Position numbers and translations under genes: made by a program | Assembly: GCF_965342175.1 (NCBI RefSeq) | Contig: NZ_CBDRBL010000020.1 | Coordinates: 27,762 to 91,761 of the forward strand | Source: Actinacidiphila sp965342175 | Lineage (GTDB): Bacteria > Actinomycetota > Actinomycetes > Streptomycetales > Streptomycetaceae | Direction of reading: 5' to 3' | Length of the DNA stretch: 64,000 bases | Part shown: piece after piece, positions 8,177 to 15,837 of the stretch | Layout of the letters: every line of letters begins with the position of its first letter | Position numbering within the stretch: position 1 is the first letter of the stretch | Notes under the pieces: generated by a model | What the model was told of the DNA's origin: nothing | What the model saw: the letters and a program-made list of their open reading frames with translations, nothing else | Databases searched by the model: none

Positions 8177-9664
8177 ATGGGCATCGCGCTGGGGACCGAA
8201 TCCGTTTTCACGGTCGTGGCCGTGGCTGTCACCGTGTCCGTCGCCGTCCTCGCGGGCGTGCTGCTCCAACGGCTCCATGCGGAGCGTGAGCGGCTCAGGG
8301 CGGCCGCCGAGCGCGAGGCCCGGGAGATCCGGGCCACCGCGAAGGAGGAAGTCCGCGAGATCCGGGCCGACTTGGAACGGCGCGAGCAGCGGCTCGCAGA
8401 CCGGGAGTCCCGTATCGACGCCGAGTCGGAGCAACTCCACCGGCGGCGCCGCGAACTGGCCGAGGAACGCGAGGAACTGGAGCACCGCCGCGCCGAGCTC
8501 AACCGGCTGGAGGACGAGCGGCGCGAGGTCCTGGAGCGCGTGGCCGCCTATACCGCCGCCGAGGCCCGCGCCGACCTTGTGCGCTCCGCCGAGCAACAGG
8601 CCAAGCGTGAGGCGGCGGTGATCGTCCGCGATATCGAGCGGGCCGCCCGTGACCGCGGAGAGGAACGCGCCCGGCGCATCGTCGCCGGGGCCATCCAGCG
8701 AGTGGCCACCGAGCAGACCGCCGAGTCGGTGGTCTCGGTGCTGCACCTGCCGGGCGACGAGATGAAGGGCCGGATCATCGGCCGCGAGGGCCGCAACATC
8801 CGTGCTTTCGAGGCCGTCACCGGGGTCAACCTCATCATCGACGACACGCCCGAGGCGGTGCTGCTCTCCTGCTTCGACCCGGTGCGCCGCGAGGTCGCCC
8901 GGCTCGCCCTCGACGCGCTCGTCACCGACGGCCGCATCCACCCGCACCGCATCGAGGAGGTCTACGAGCGCAAGCAGGCCGAGGTCCAGCAGTTGTGCGT
9001 GCGCCACGGCGAGGACGCGCTCACCGAGATCGGTATCACCGACATGCATCCCGAACTGGTCGCCCTGCTCGGGCGGCTGCGCTACCGCACCTCCTACGGC
9101 CAGAACGTGCTCGGCCACCTTCTGGAGTCCGCCCACATCGCAGGCATGATGGCCGCCGAGCTCGGTATCGACCCGTCCGTGGCCAAGCGCGGCACGCTTC
9201 TGCACGACATCGGCAAGGCACTCACCCACGAGGTCGAGGGCAGCCACGCCCTCATCGGCGCCGACCTGGCGCGGCGGCACGGGGAGTGCGAGGACGTCGT
9301 CCACGCCATCGAGGCTCATCACAACGAGGTCGAGCCCCGCACCGTCGAGGCGGTCCTCACCCAGGCCGCCGACGGCATCTCCGGGGGGCGTCCCGGCGCA
9401 CGGCGCGAGTCCCTGGAGAGCTATGTGCGCCGGCTCAAGCGGCTGGAGCAGATCGCCGCCGCGCACCCGGGCGTCGTCAAGGTCTTCGCCATGCAGGCGG
9501 GCCGCGAGGTCCGGGTCATGGTGAGTCCGGAGGACGTGGACGACATCCAGGCGCAGGTCATCGCCCGCGACGTGGCCAAGCAGGTCGAGGAGGAGCTCAC
9601 CTACCCGGGCCAGATCCGCATCACCGTCGTCCGGGAGTCCCGCACCACGGAGTGCGCCCGCTGA
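8177..9664 (+). CDS. rny: Ribonuclease Y
   Basis: 495 aa from the ATG at 8177, which has a GGGAG site; a GTG at 8138 extends the frame but is upstream of the likely first membrane residues. An N-terminal membrane segment (FTVVAVAVTVSVAVLAGVLL) is followed by a long Arg/Glu coiled coil, a KH domain (DEMKGRIIGREGRNIRAFE) and an HD phosphohydrolase domain with LLHDIGKA near residue 340 and EAHHNEVEP further on. RNase Y is a membrane-bound endonuclease that starts mRNA decay and tolerates the coiled-coil length seen here. It sits downstream of recX under its own predicted promoter. Confidence 0.96.
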   Translation: MGIALGTESVFTVVAVAVTVSVAVLAGVLLQRLHAERERLRAAAEREAREIRATAKEEVREIRADLERREQRLADRESRIDAESEQLHRRRRELAEEREELEHRRAELNRLEDERREVLERVAAYTAAEARADLVRSAEQQAKREAAVIVRDIERAARDRGEERARRIVAGAIQRVATEQTAESVVSVLHLPGDEMKGRIIGREGRNIRAFEAVTGVNLIIDDTPEAVLLSCFDPVRREVARLALDALVTDGRIHPHRIEEVYERKQAEVQQLCVRHGEDALTEIGITDMHPELVALLGRLRYRTSYGQNVLGHLLESAHIAGMMAAELGIDPSVAKRGTLLHDIGKALTHEVEGSHALIGADLARRHGECEDVVHAIEAHHNEVEPRTVEAVLTQAADGISGGRPGARRESLESYVRRLKRLEQIAAAHPGVVKVFAMQAGREVRVMVSPEDVDDIQAQVIARDVAKQVEEELTYPGQIRITVVRESRTTECAR

Positions 9665-9724
9665 ACACACCGCGGACGGGTCCTGGACGGGTGTGCGAGC
9701 GGAGCCCGGCCAGGGCACGGACGG

Positions 9725-11380
9725 TCAGTGCGGCACCCGGTCCTGGACCGGGGTCGGCGGGCCGCCGCGGGCAAGGTCGGCGTAGGCGTACAGCTCGGTC
9801 GGGCGGCAGCCGGTCATCACCGTCACCAGATGGCCGTCCGGGCGGATCAGCAGCACGCTGTGCGCCGTCGACCCGGGATAGGCCTCCGCGACGAGCAGTT
9901 CCGCCGTGGTGGGCAGAGCCGCCACCGCCTTGGCCAGCCGGGGCATCAGGCCCGCGGTGAGCCAGTGCCGGCTCTCCCACACGCCGGTGCCGGGCGCGAC
10001 CAGGACGACCAGCAGGTCCCGTCCGAGGCGCTCGTACAGGCGCGCTCTGGAGCCGTCCAGTGCCGTGACGGGGACGTCCACGACCGCACCGCCCACTGGA
10101 GTGGCACAGGACCCCAGGAGAGGTGACGGCGCGGCCGCCGAGGAGGCCGAGGTCGCCGCGCCCGAACCGCGGGGCGCGGGCAGAGCGAGCGGTGAGCGGG
10201 CGTACACCGGCGCAGCGCCGAGCGGGCCCCGGCCGAGGTGGCCGTCGGTGAGCAGTTCGGCGTGCCGCCGGGCGGAACCGGACAGCACGGAGCGCCGCAC
10301 CGTGTGCCAGACACCTCCGGCCCGCAGCAGCGGCAGCACTTGGTCGGTGGCCCGCAGCCGGGCGCCCACGGCGCCGCGCCGTTCGGCCTGGTAGCTGTCG
10401 AGCAGGGTGTCCGAGGCCCCGTGGTGCCAGGCCAGGGAGAGCTTCCAGGCGAGGTTGTCGGCGTCGCGCAGGCCCTCCTCCAGGCCCTGCGCGCCCAGCG
10501 CGCCCATGAGGTGCGCCGCGTCGCCCGCCAGGAAGACCCGTCCGGCGCGCCAGCGCCGGGCCAGCCGCTGGTGCACCGGGTACTCCGAGGAGCCCAGCAG
10601 TTCATAGGAGGGCACGCTTCCGCACCAGGCCATGAGGGTCCCGCGGATGCGTGAGACCAGTTCGTCGGAGGTGAGCGGCCCGCCGCGTGCGGGAAGCAGC
10701 CAGTCCAGGCGCCACACCCCGTCCGGCAGCGGACGGGCCGTCACCTCGGTGCCCGCGCCGGGCCCCGGCGGCTCGCGGTGCAGCAGCGCCACGCCCTTGT
10801 CGGGCAGCGCCACCCGCAGGGCGGCCACGGCGTGCCGGTCGACGGCTGTGCGGCCGGGGAAGCGCACCCCCAGCAGCTTGCGTACGGTGGACCGCGGGCC
10901 GTCGCAGCCGATGAGATGACTCCCGCGCCACCAGGTGGCGTTGGCGCCCTTGGTGCGGACGCTGACGCCCCGGTCGTCCTGCTCGACGGCGTCGACGCGT
11001 GCCCCGGGGACGATCCGTGCCAGCGCCTGCTCGGCGAGGGCTTCCCGCAGCCCGCGCTCCAGGTGCTCCTGCCCGATGTGCAGCGGGGAGGGGCCCTGCC
11101 CACCGGACGCCGGGTCGCCGAACTCCACGCGCACGACCTCCTGCCGGCGGCGCAGCGTCCGCCACGCCTCCCAGGTGGCGCCCGACGCGTGGAGTCCGCG
11201 ATGGCCCAGCCGGACGAGCAGTCCGGCGGTCTCGGGACTCAGGACGGCCGTGCGTTCCGCGGAGAGCGAGGGCGCGTGGTCGTGTTCGCCCAGCACGATG
11301 CTCGGCACGTCGTGCCGAGCCAGGCAGAGCGCGAGGGCGAGCCCGACCGGGCCCGCCCCCGCGATGATCACCGGGTCCAC
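9725..11380 (-). CDS. FAD-dependent aromatic-type monooxygenase
   Basis: 551 aa from a GTG at 11380 (VDPVIIAGAGPVG); the frame is open 25 codons further, but the FAD motif would then be pushed inwards. It has the GxGxxG dinucleotide fold (IIAGAGPVGLALALCLARHD), the DG motif (GCDGPRSTVRKLLG) and the GD motif (GDAAHLMGALGAQGLEEGLRDADNLAWKL) of class A flavoprotein hydroxylases (FAD_binding_3). The C-terminal ~100 residues (LGRDLLVVLVAPG ... LLIRPDGHLV) resemble the thioredoxin-like tail of the phenol hydroxylase/RdmE group. Such enzymes hydroxylate phenols or polyketides using NAD(P)H. No biosynthetic genes adjoin it, so its substrate is unknown. Confidence 0.9.
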   Translation of the reverse strand: MDPVIIAGAGPVGLALALCLARHDVPSIVLGEHDHAPSLSAERTAVLSPETAGLLVRLGHRGLHASGATWEAWRTLRRRQEVVRVEFGDPASGGQGPSPLHIGQEHLERGLREALAEQALARIVPGARVDAVEQDDRGVSVRTKGANATWWRGSHLIGCDGPRSTVRKLLGVRFPGRTAVDRHAVAALRVALPDKGVALLHREPPGPGAGTEVTARPLPDGVWRLDWLLPARGGPLTSDELVSRIRGTLMAWCGSVPSYELLGSSEYPVHQRLARRWRAGRVFLAGDAAHLMGALGAQGLEEGLRDADNLAWKLSLAWHHGASDTLLDSYQAERRGAVGARLRATDQVLPLLRAGGVWHTVRRSVLSGSARRHAELLTDGHLGRGPLGAAPVYARSPLALPAPRGSGAATSASSAAAPSPLLGSCATPVGGAVVDVPVTALDGSRARLYERLGRDLLVVLVAPGTGVWESRHWLTAGLMPRLAKAVAALPTTAELLVAEAYPGSTAHSVLLIRPDGHLVTVMTGCRPTELYAYADLARGGPPTPVQDRVPH

Positions 11381-11410
11381 TGCGCGGTCCCGGGAAGGTG
11401 TGCGGTCACA

Positions 11411-11445
11411 TTGCGTATGCAACCTACTGCGCGTGCCCGCGTCAA
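11411..11445 (-). promoter_or_regulatory. Promoter and palindromic operator before the monooxygenase gene
   Basis: Reading leftwards, TTGACG (11445 to 11440) is 18 bp from TGCATA (11421 to 11416). The -10 lies inside an interrupted palindrome, TTGCATACGCAA (11422 to 11411). Palindromes of this form are common operators for MarR- or TetR-type repressors, so the gene may be repressed by a regulator encoded elsewhere. The regulator is a guess. Confidence 0.5.
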
Positions 11446-11467
11446 GTGACCACACCCGTCGTGCGGT

Positions 11468-11484
11468 GGTGCGCCTGGCGCACC
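11468..11484 (-). terminator. Hairpin after gluD
   Basis: A perfect 7-bp stem GGTGCGC-CTG-GCGCACC starts 2 nt after the gluD stop codon and precedes the promoter of the monooxygenase gene. Position suggests it ends the gluABCD transcript. Confidence 0.6.
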
Positions 11485-11485
11485 G

Positions 11486-12334
11486 TCACTCCGCCGCGGC
11501 CTCCACCGCCTTGATGTCCCCGGCCTTCGGCGGCGCGCCCTTGCGGCTGCGCCGGCCGCGGCGCTCGATCCAGTTGGCCAGGGAGCTGAGGGCCAGGCAC
11601 ATCAGGATGTAGATCGGCGCCACGATGATGATCATCGGGATGAAGGGGAAGCCCGTGCTGTTCTTGGCGATGAGGTTGCCCACGTAGAGCAGTTCCTCGT
11701 ACGTGATGATGTAGCCGAGCGAGGTGTCCTTCAGGGTGACCACCAGCTGGCTGATGATCGACGGCAGCATCGCCCGGACCGCCTGGGGGATCAGCACGAA
11801 GACCATGACCTGCGTCTTGCGCAGGCCGATGGCGTAGGCGGCCTCGCGCTGCCCCTTCGGCACGGCGTTGATGCCGGCCCGGAAGATCTCGGCCTGAACG
11901 GAGCCGTTGTAGAGCGTCAGGCCGATCACCAGCGCCCACAGCGGGGCGGTGGTGAAGAGGCCCACGTACAGCGCGAAGATCATGATCAGCAGCGGCATCG
12001 CGCGGAAGAACTCCACGATGACGGTCGCCACCCACCGCACCGGGGCGTGGTCCGACAACCGGCCCGCCGCCAGCGCGGCGCCCAGCAGCAGCGAGAAGAC
12101 CGCCGCGAGCGCGAAGGCCTTCAGTGTGGAGACGAGACCGTCGACGAGGCGCTGCTGGATGTCGGTGTACTGGAAGGGCTCCCACAGGTACGCGGCGAAC
12201 TGCCCGGAGTCGTCCAGCCGCCGGTAGACGAACCACAGCAGGGCGAGGATCGCGAGGGCGGCGATCGCGCCGACGATCCGGTTGCGAGCCCTGCCCCGGG
12301 GGCCGGGTGCGTCGAAGAGGACGTTCGCGCTCAT
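11486..12334 (-). CDS. gluD: Glutamate ABC transporter permease GluD
   Basis: 282 aa from the ATG at 12334 (MSANVLFD), overlapping the gluC stop by 4 bp. It is a polar amino acid permease (HEQRO type) with an N-terminal membrane segment (IVGAIAALAILALLWFVY), a long external loop, and the inner-membrane transport core. The EAA motif is REAAYAIGLRKTQVMVFVLIPQAVRAMLPSII. It pairs with GluC to form the membrane channel for glutamate taken from GluB and powered by GluA. The cytoplasmic C-terminus is basic (ERRGRRSRKGAPPK). Gene order A-B-C-D matches the known actinobacterial glutamate uptake operon. Confidence 0.95.
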   Translation of the reverse strand: MSANVLFDAPGPRGRARNRIVGAIAALAILALLWFVYRRLDDSGQFAAYLWEPFQYTDIQQRLVDGLVSTLKAFALAAVFSLLLGAALAAGRLSDHAPVRWVATVIVEFFRAMPLLIMIFALYVGLFTTAPLWALVIGLTLYNGSVQAEIFRAGINAVPKGQREAAYAIGLRKTQVMVFVLIPQAVRAMLPSIISQLVVTLKDTSLGYIITYEELLYVGNLIAKNSTGFPFIPMIIIVAPIYILMCLALSSLANWIERRGRRSRKGAPPKAGDIKAVEAAAE

Positions 12335-12978
12335 CGGGCCACCGCCAGCCGGTTCTCGAGCAGTCGGAAGACCGCGCTGATGAAGAGGGTGATGACCAGG
12401 TAGGCGACTGCCACCCAGATGAAGGTCGCGAAGATGTCGAAGCCGTTCTCGCTGAGCTCTTTCTGCACGCTGAACAGCTCGGTGACGCTGAAGCCACCGG
12501 CGATGGCGGAGTTCTTGGTGAGCGCGATCAGCAGGCTGCCGATCGGCGGCAGCACCGTCCGGGTGGCCTGCGGCAGGATGATCAGCCGCAGGGTCTGGGC
12601 GAAGGTCATCCCGAGGCTGCGGGCGGCCTCCGCCTGCCCGAGCGGGACGGTGTTGATGCCCGAGCGCACGGCCTCGCAGATGAACGCCGAGGTGTAGCAG
12701 CTCAGGGCGAGCACGGCGAGCCGGAAGAAGCTCCAGGTGTTCAGCCCCAGCCGGGGGAGCACCAGCACCGCGATGAAGAAGAGCAGGGTCAGCGGGGTGT
12801 TGCGCAGCAAGGTCACCCACGCCGCGCCGAAGGCGCGCAGGGGCGGCACGGGGGACACCCGGAACGCGGCCATGATCACCCCGAGCACCAGGGCGATCGC
12901 CCCGCTGAGCGCGGTCAGCTCGACCGTGCCGAGGAACCCCTCGCGGAAGAGCGCGAAGTTGTCCAGCAGTACGTTCAT
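12331..12978 (-). CDS. gluC: Glutamate ABC transporter permease GluC
   Basis: 215 aa. It is a polar amino acid permease of the HisM/GlnP type, with a first helix around FLGTVELTALSGAIALVLGVIMAAF and the EAA loop AEAARSLGMTFAQTLRLIILPQATRTVLPPIG. The sequence KNSAIAGGFSVTELF after the EAA loop is typical of glutamate/aspartate permeases. It lies 111 bp after gluB, with a strong hairpin in that gap, and overlaps gluD by 4 bp, so GluC and GluD are probably made in equal amounts and below GluB levels. Confidence 0.95.
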   Translation of the reverse strand: MNVLLDNFALFREGFLGTVELTALSGAIALVLGVIMAAFRVSPVPPLRAFGAAWVTLLRNTPLTLLFFIAVLVLPRLGLNTWSFFRLAVLALSCYTSAFICEAVRSGINTVPLGQAEAARSLGMTFAQTLRLIILPQATRTVLPPIGSLLIALTKNSAIAGGFSVTELFSVQKELSENGFDIFATFIWVAVAYLVITLFISAVFRLLENRLAVAR

Positions 12979-13054
12979 CGATTCTCCGAAAGGGGTGCGC
13001 CGACGGCCGCTCCGGGCCGCCGGCGCATCAGGCTCGGGCTGTGCCGGGGAGGAA

Positions 13055-13086
13055 GGTCGGGACCCGGGTCAGGCCGGGTCCCGACC
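13055..13086 (-). terminator. Intra-operon hairpin between gluB and gluC
   Basis: A perfect 12-bp stem (GGTCGGGACCCG paired with CGGGTCCCGACC) with an 8-nt loop begins 3 nt after the gluB stop. Such elements between a binding-protein gene and its permease genes usually stop part of the transcription or protect the upstream mRNA from 3' decay, giving excess binding protein. The role is inferred from structure and place. Confidence 0.75.
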
Positions 13087-13089
13087 GCT

Positions 13090-14010
13090 TCAGGACTGGA
13101 GCTGCGGGATCTCGGCGCTCACGCCGGACTTGCCGAGCGTGGCGTCGTACGCCTTCTTCCAGTCGCCGTTGTCCTCGTGGTTCTTCAGGGCGTTGGTGAC
13201 CGCGTCCTGCATGACCTTGTCGTCCTTGAGCAGGCCCACGCCGTAGGGCTCCTCGGAGAACGGCTTGCCGAGGACCTCGAGGTTGGCCGGGTCCTGGGCG
13301 GCGTAGCCCTTGAGGATGGCGTCGTCGGTCGTCACCGCGTCCACCTGGCCGGAGAGGAGGTTCTGCACGCACAGCGAGTACGAGTCGTACTCGACCGGCT
13401 CGGCGCCGTAGCCGCCCTCCTTGATGCGCTGGATGGAGGTGGAACCGGTCGCCGAGCAGACCTTCTTGCCCTTGAGGTCGTCCGTGCTCTTGATGTCGCC
13501 GCCCTTCTTGACCAGGAGGTCCTGGCCCGCGACGAAGTAGGGGCCGGCGAAGGAGACGACCTTCTTGCGCTCGTCGTTGATCGTGTACGTGCCGACGTAG
13601 TAGTCGACCTGGCCGCCGGAGATGGCGGTCTCACGGTTGGCCGACTGGATCGTCTTGAACTCGATCTTGCTTTCGTCGAAGCCGAGGTCGGCGGCGATCA
13701 TCTTGGCGATCTCGATGTCGAAGCCGGAGTACTTCTTGCTGCCCGGGTCCTGGTAGCCCAGGTTCGGCTGGTCGGCCTTGACGCCGACGACGAGCTTGCC
13801 GTTCTTCTTGATCCGGTCCCACGTCTTCGAGCCGGCCAGGTCCACACCGGTCTTGACGGTGTAGGCGGGCAGCGCGGCGGCGGGCGCGCTGCTGGAGGCG
13901 CCCTTGTCGGTGGAGCCCGAGGAGGGCGAGCCCTCCTTGCCGCACGCGGTGGCGGTGGCGGTCAGTGCCAGGACGGCCAGAGCGGCGGCGGCAGTGGTCT
14001 TGAACCTCAT
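13090..14010 (-). CDS. gluB: Glutamate-binding lipoprotein GluB
   Basis: 306 aa from the ATG at 14010 (MRFKTTAAA); an ATG three codons upstream (14019) is also possible. The signal peptide ends in a lipobox (ALTATATAC, lipidated Cys). The mature part is a type 2 periplasmic binding fold (SBP_bac_3) with the signature GFDIEIAKMIAADLGF, YTINDERKKVVSFAGPYF, KGKKVCSATGS and AVTTDDAILKGYA. It captures glutamate outside the membrane for GluCDA. The binding domain of the Ser/Thr kinase at 24095-25906 in this same window is closely similar to it, including paired cysteines in KVCSATGS and SLCVQNLL. Confidence 0.96.
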   Translation of the reverse strand: MRFKTTAAAALAVLALTATATACGKEGSPSSGSTDKGASSSAPAAALPAYTVKTGVDLAGSKTWDRIKKNGKLVVGVKADQPNLGYQDPGSKKYSGFDIEIAKMIAADLGFDESKIEFKTIQSANRETAISGGQVDYYVGTYTINDERKKVVSFAGPYFVAGQDLLVKKGGDIKSTDDLKGKKVCSATGSTSIQRIKEGGYGAEPVEYDSYSLCVQNLLSGQVDAVTTDDAILKGYAAQDPANLEVLGKPFSEEPYGVGLLKDDKVMQDAVTNALKNHEDNGDWKKAYDATLGKSGVSAEIPQLQS

Positions 14011-14050
14011 CGTGATCATCCTTAGAGTCGGCGAACCGTCGGTGTCGCTC

Positions 14051-14827
14051 TCAGTGGTGAAGGATCTTCGAAAGGAAGTCCTTGGCCCGGTCGCTCCGGG
14101 GGTTGCTGAAGAACTGGTCGGGCGTCGCCTGCTCGACGATCCGTCCGTCCGCCATGAAGACGACGCGGTTGGCGGCGGACCGGGCGAAGCCCATCTCGTG
14201 GGTGACGACAACCATCGTCATACCGTCGCGTGCGAGCTGCTGCATGACCTCCAGCACCTCGTTGATCATCTCCGGGTCGAGCGCCGAGGTCGGCTCGTCG
14301 AAGAGCATCACCTTCGGCTCCATCGCCAGCGCCCGGGCGATCGCCACGCGCTGCTGCTGGCCACCGGAGAGCTGCGCCGGGTACTTGTCCGCCTGGCTGC
14401 CCACGCCTACCCGGTCCAGCAGGGCGCGGGCGCGTTCCTCGGCGGCCTTCTTGCCGACCTTGCGCACCTTGATCTGGCCGAGGGTGACGTTCTCCAGGAC
14501 CGTCTTGTGGGCGAAGAGGTTGAAGGACTGGAAGACCATGCCTACGTCGGCGCGCAGCCGGGCCAGCTCCCTGCCCTCCTGGGGCAGCGGCTTCCCGTCG
14601 ATCGTGATCTTGCCCGAGTCGATCGTCTCCAGGCGGTTGATCGCCCGGCACAGCGTCGACTTGCCCGACCCCGAGGGGCCGATGACGACCACCACCTCGC
14701 CGCGGCCGATGCTGAGGTCGATGTCCTGGAGCACGTGGAGCGCGCCGAAGTGCTTGTTCACGTCCTTCAGTACGACCAGGTCGTCGGACGCCGGCACGGC
14801 GTCCTCGGTCACCGGGACTTCGGTCAT
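14051..14827 (-). CDS. gluA: Glutamate ABC transporter ATPase GluA
   Basis: 258 aa from the ATG at 14827 (MTEVPVTED), chosen because GGAG lies about 9 nt upstream; an ATG at 14842 is in frame but poorly spaced. It has Walker A (GPSGSGKST), Q-loop (VFQSFNLF), signature (LSGGQQQR), Walker B (VMLFDEPTSALDPE) and H-switch (VVVTHEM), all intact. Family: polar amino acid importers (GlnQ/GltL). It is first in the gluABCD operon, 40 bp before gluB. The C-terminus PRSDRAKDFLSKIL is typical of this family. Confidence 0.96.
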   Translation of the reverse strand: MTEVPVTEDAVPASDDLVVLKDVNKHFGALHVLQDIDLSIGRGEVVVVIGPSGSGKSTLCRAINRLETIDSGKITIDGKPLPQEGRELARLRADVGMVFQSFNLFAHKTVLENVTLGQIKVRKVGKKAAEERARALLDRVGVGSQADKYPAQLSGGQQQRVAIARALAMEPKVMLFDEPTSALDPEMINEVLEVMQQLARDGMTMVVVTHEMGFARSAANRVVFMADGRIVEQATPDQFFSNPRSDRAKDFLSKILHH

Positions 14828-14871
14828 CGGCGTGTGCTCCATCCTCGTCGGTTGACCAGACCTTGGTGATC

Positions 14872-14901
14872 ACCCTATTGACGCTTGGTAAACCGAGTCA
14901 G
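14872..14901 (-). promoter_or_regulatory. Candidate gluABCD promoter
   Basis: Reading leftwards, CTGACT (14901 to 14896) and TAGGGT (14877 to 14872) are 18 bp apart, a fair match to the housekeeping promoter form, 45 bp before the preferred gluA start. The divergent two-component genes begin 240 bp to the right, so regulation across this gap is possible but not shown. Confidence 0.4.
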
Positions 14902-15115
14902 CACATCTGAGGGGAACTTGAGCATTACGATCCGGTCACCGACTGGCGCAAAAGGCGCACTGTGGGTGAGCCCGGCCGGTTGCCGCAGCGTACCGGCTCA
15001 GTAACAGTCACCGCGCGGGCCCGGGCGGCGCTTGACGCGAACGTGGCCCATCGGCGTGTATTCGGGGGAGCACGACCGACGGGGCGTGCGGGGCCGAGCC
15101 GTGGGAGGTCACCGG

Positions 15116-15823
15116 ATGAGGCTGCTGCTCGTGGAGGACGACCACCGGGTCGCCGCCGCGCTGTCCGCCGTGCTGGCCAAGCACGGGTTGCAGGTCACGC
15201 ACGCCCGCAGCGGCGAGGAGGCGCTGCACGCGCTGCTGCCCGACCACGGGCCCGGCTTCGACGTGGTGCTGCTCGACCTCGGCCTGCCCGACCAGGACGG
15301 CTTCGAGGTGTGCAGTCGCATCCGGGTGCGCACCGCCGTTCCCGTGATCATGGTGACCGCCCGGGCCGACGTGCGCTCCCGCATCCACGGCCTCAACCTC
15401 GGCGCCGACGACTACGTGGTGAAGCCGTACGACACCGGGGAACTGCTCGCGCGCATCCACGCCGTCTGCCGTCGCAAGGCGCAGTCGGTGCCGGCGGAGG
15501 CCGTCGCGGAGGGCGCGCGGACGCCCGGCGTGATCGCACTCGGCCCGGTCCGGGTGGAGTTGGCCACCCGCCAGGTCACCGTCGGCGAGGATCCGGTCGC
15601 ACTGACCCGCAAGGAGTTCGACCTCCTCGCGATGCTCGCGCAGCGGCCGGGTGTGGTCTTCCGCCGTGAGCAGATCATCACCGAGGTGTGGCGCACGAGT
15701 TGGGAGGGGACGGGGCGCACGCTGGAGGTGCATGTGGCGTCGCTGCGGTCCAAGCTGCGTCTGCCCGCCCTGATCGAGACCGTGCGCGGGGTCGGGTACC
15801 GCCTCGTCGTGCCCTCTTCCTAG
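15116..15823 (+). CDS. Response regulator, OmpR/PhoB type
   Basis: 235 aa from the ATG at 15116, preceded by GGGAGG; the frame is open upstream without protein-like sequence. The receiver has the acidic pair in LLLVEDDH, phosphoacceptor Asp54 in VVLLDLGLPDQDG, and Lys in VVKPYDTGEL. A winged-helix DNA-binding domain follows (LTRKEFDLLAMLAQRPG ... VHVASLRSKL ... TVRGVGYRLV). The kinase gene follows 14 bp downstream with AGGAG, so the two form one operon. It lies divergently from gluABCD, a conserved arrangement that makes the glutamate importer a candidate target. Confidence 0.95.
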   Translation: MRLLLVEDDHRVAAALSAVLAKHGLQVTHARSGEEALHALLPDHGPGFDVVLLDLGLPDQDGFEVCSRIRVRTAVPVIMVTARADVRSRIHGLNLGADDYVVKPYDTGELLARIHAVCRRKAQSVPAEAVAEGARTPGVIALGPVRVELATRQVTVGEDPVALTRKEFDLLAMLAQRPGVVFRREQIITEVWRTSWEGTGRTLEVHVASLRSKLRLPALIETVRGVGYRLVVPSS

Positions 15824-15837
15824 GAGACCGCCCTTCC

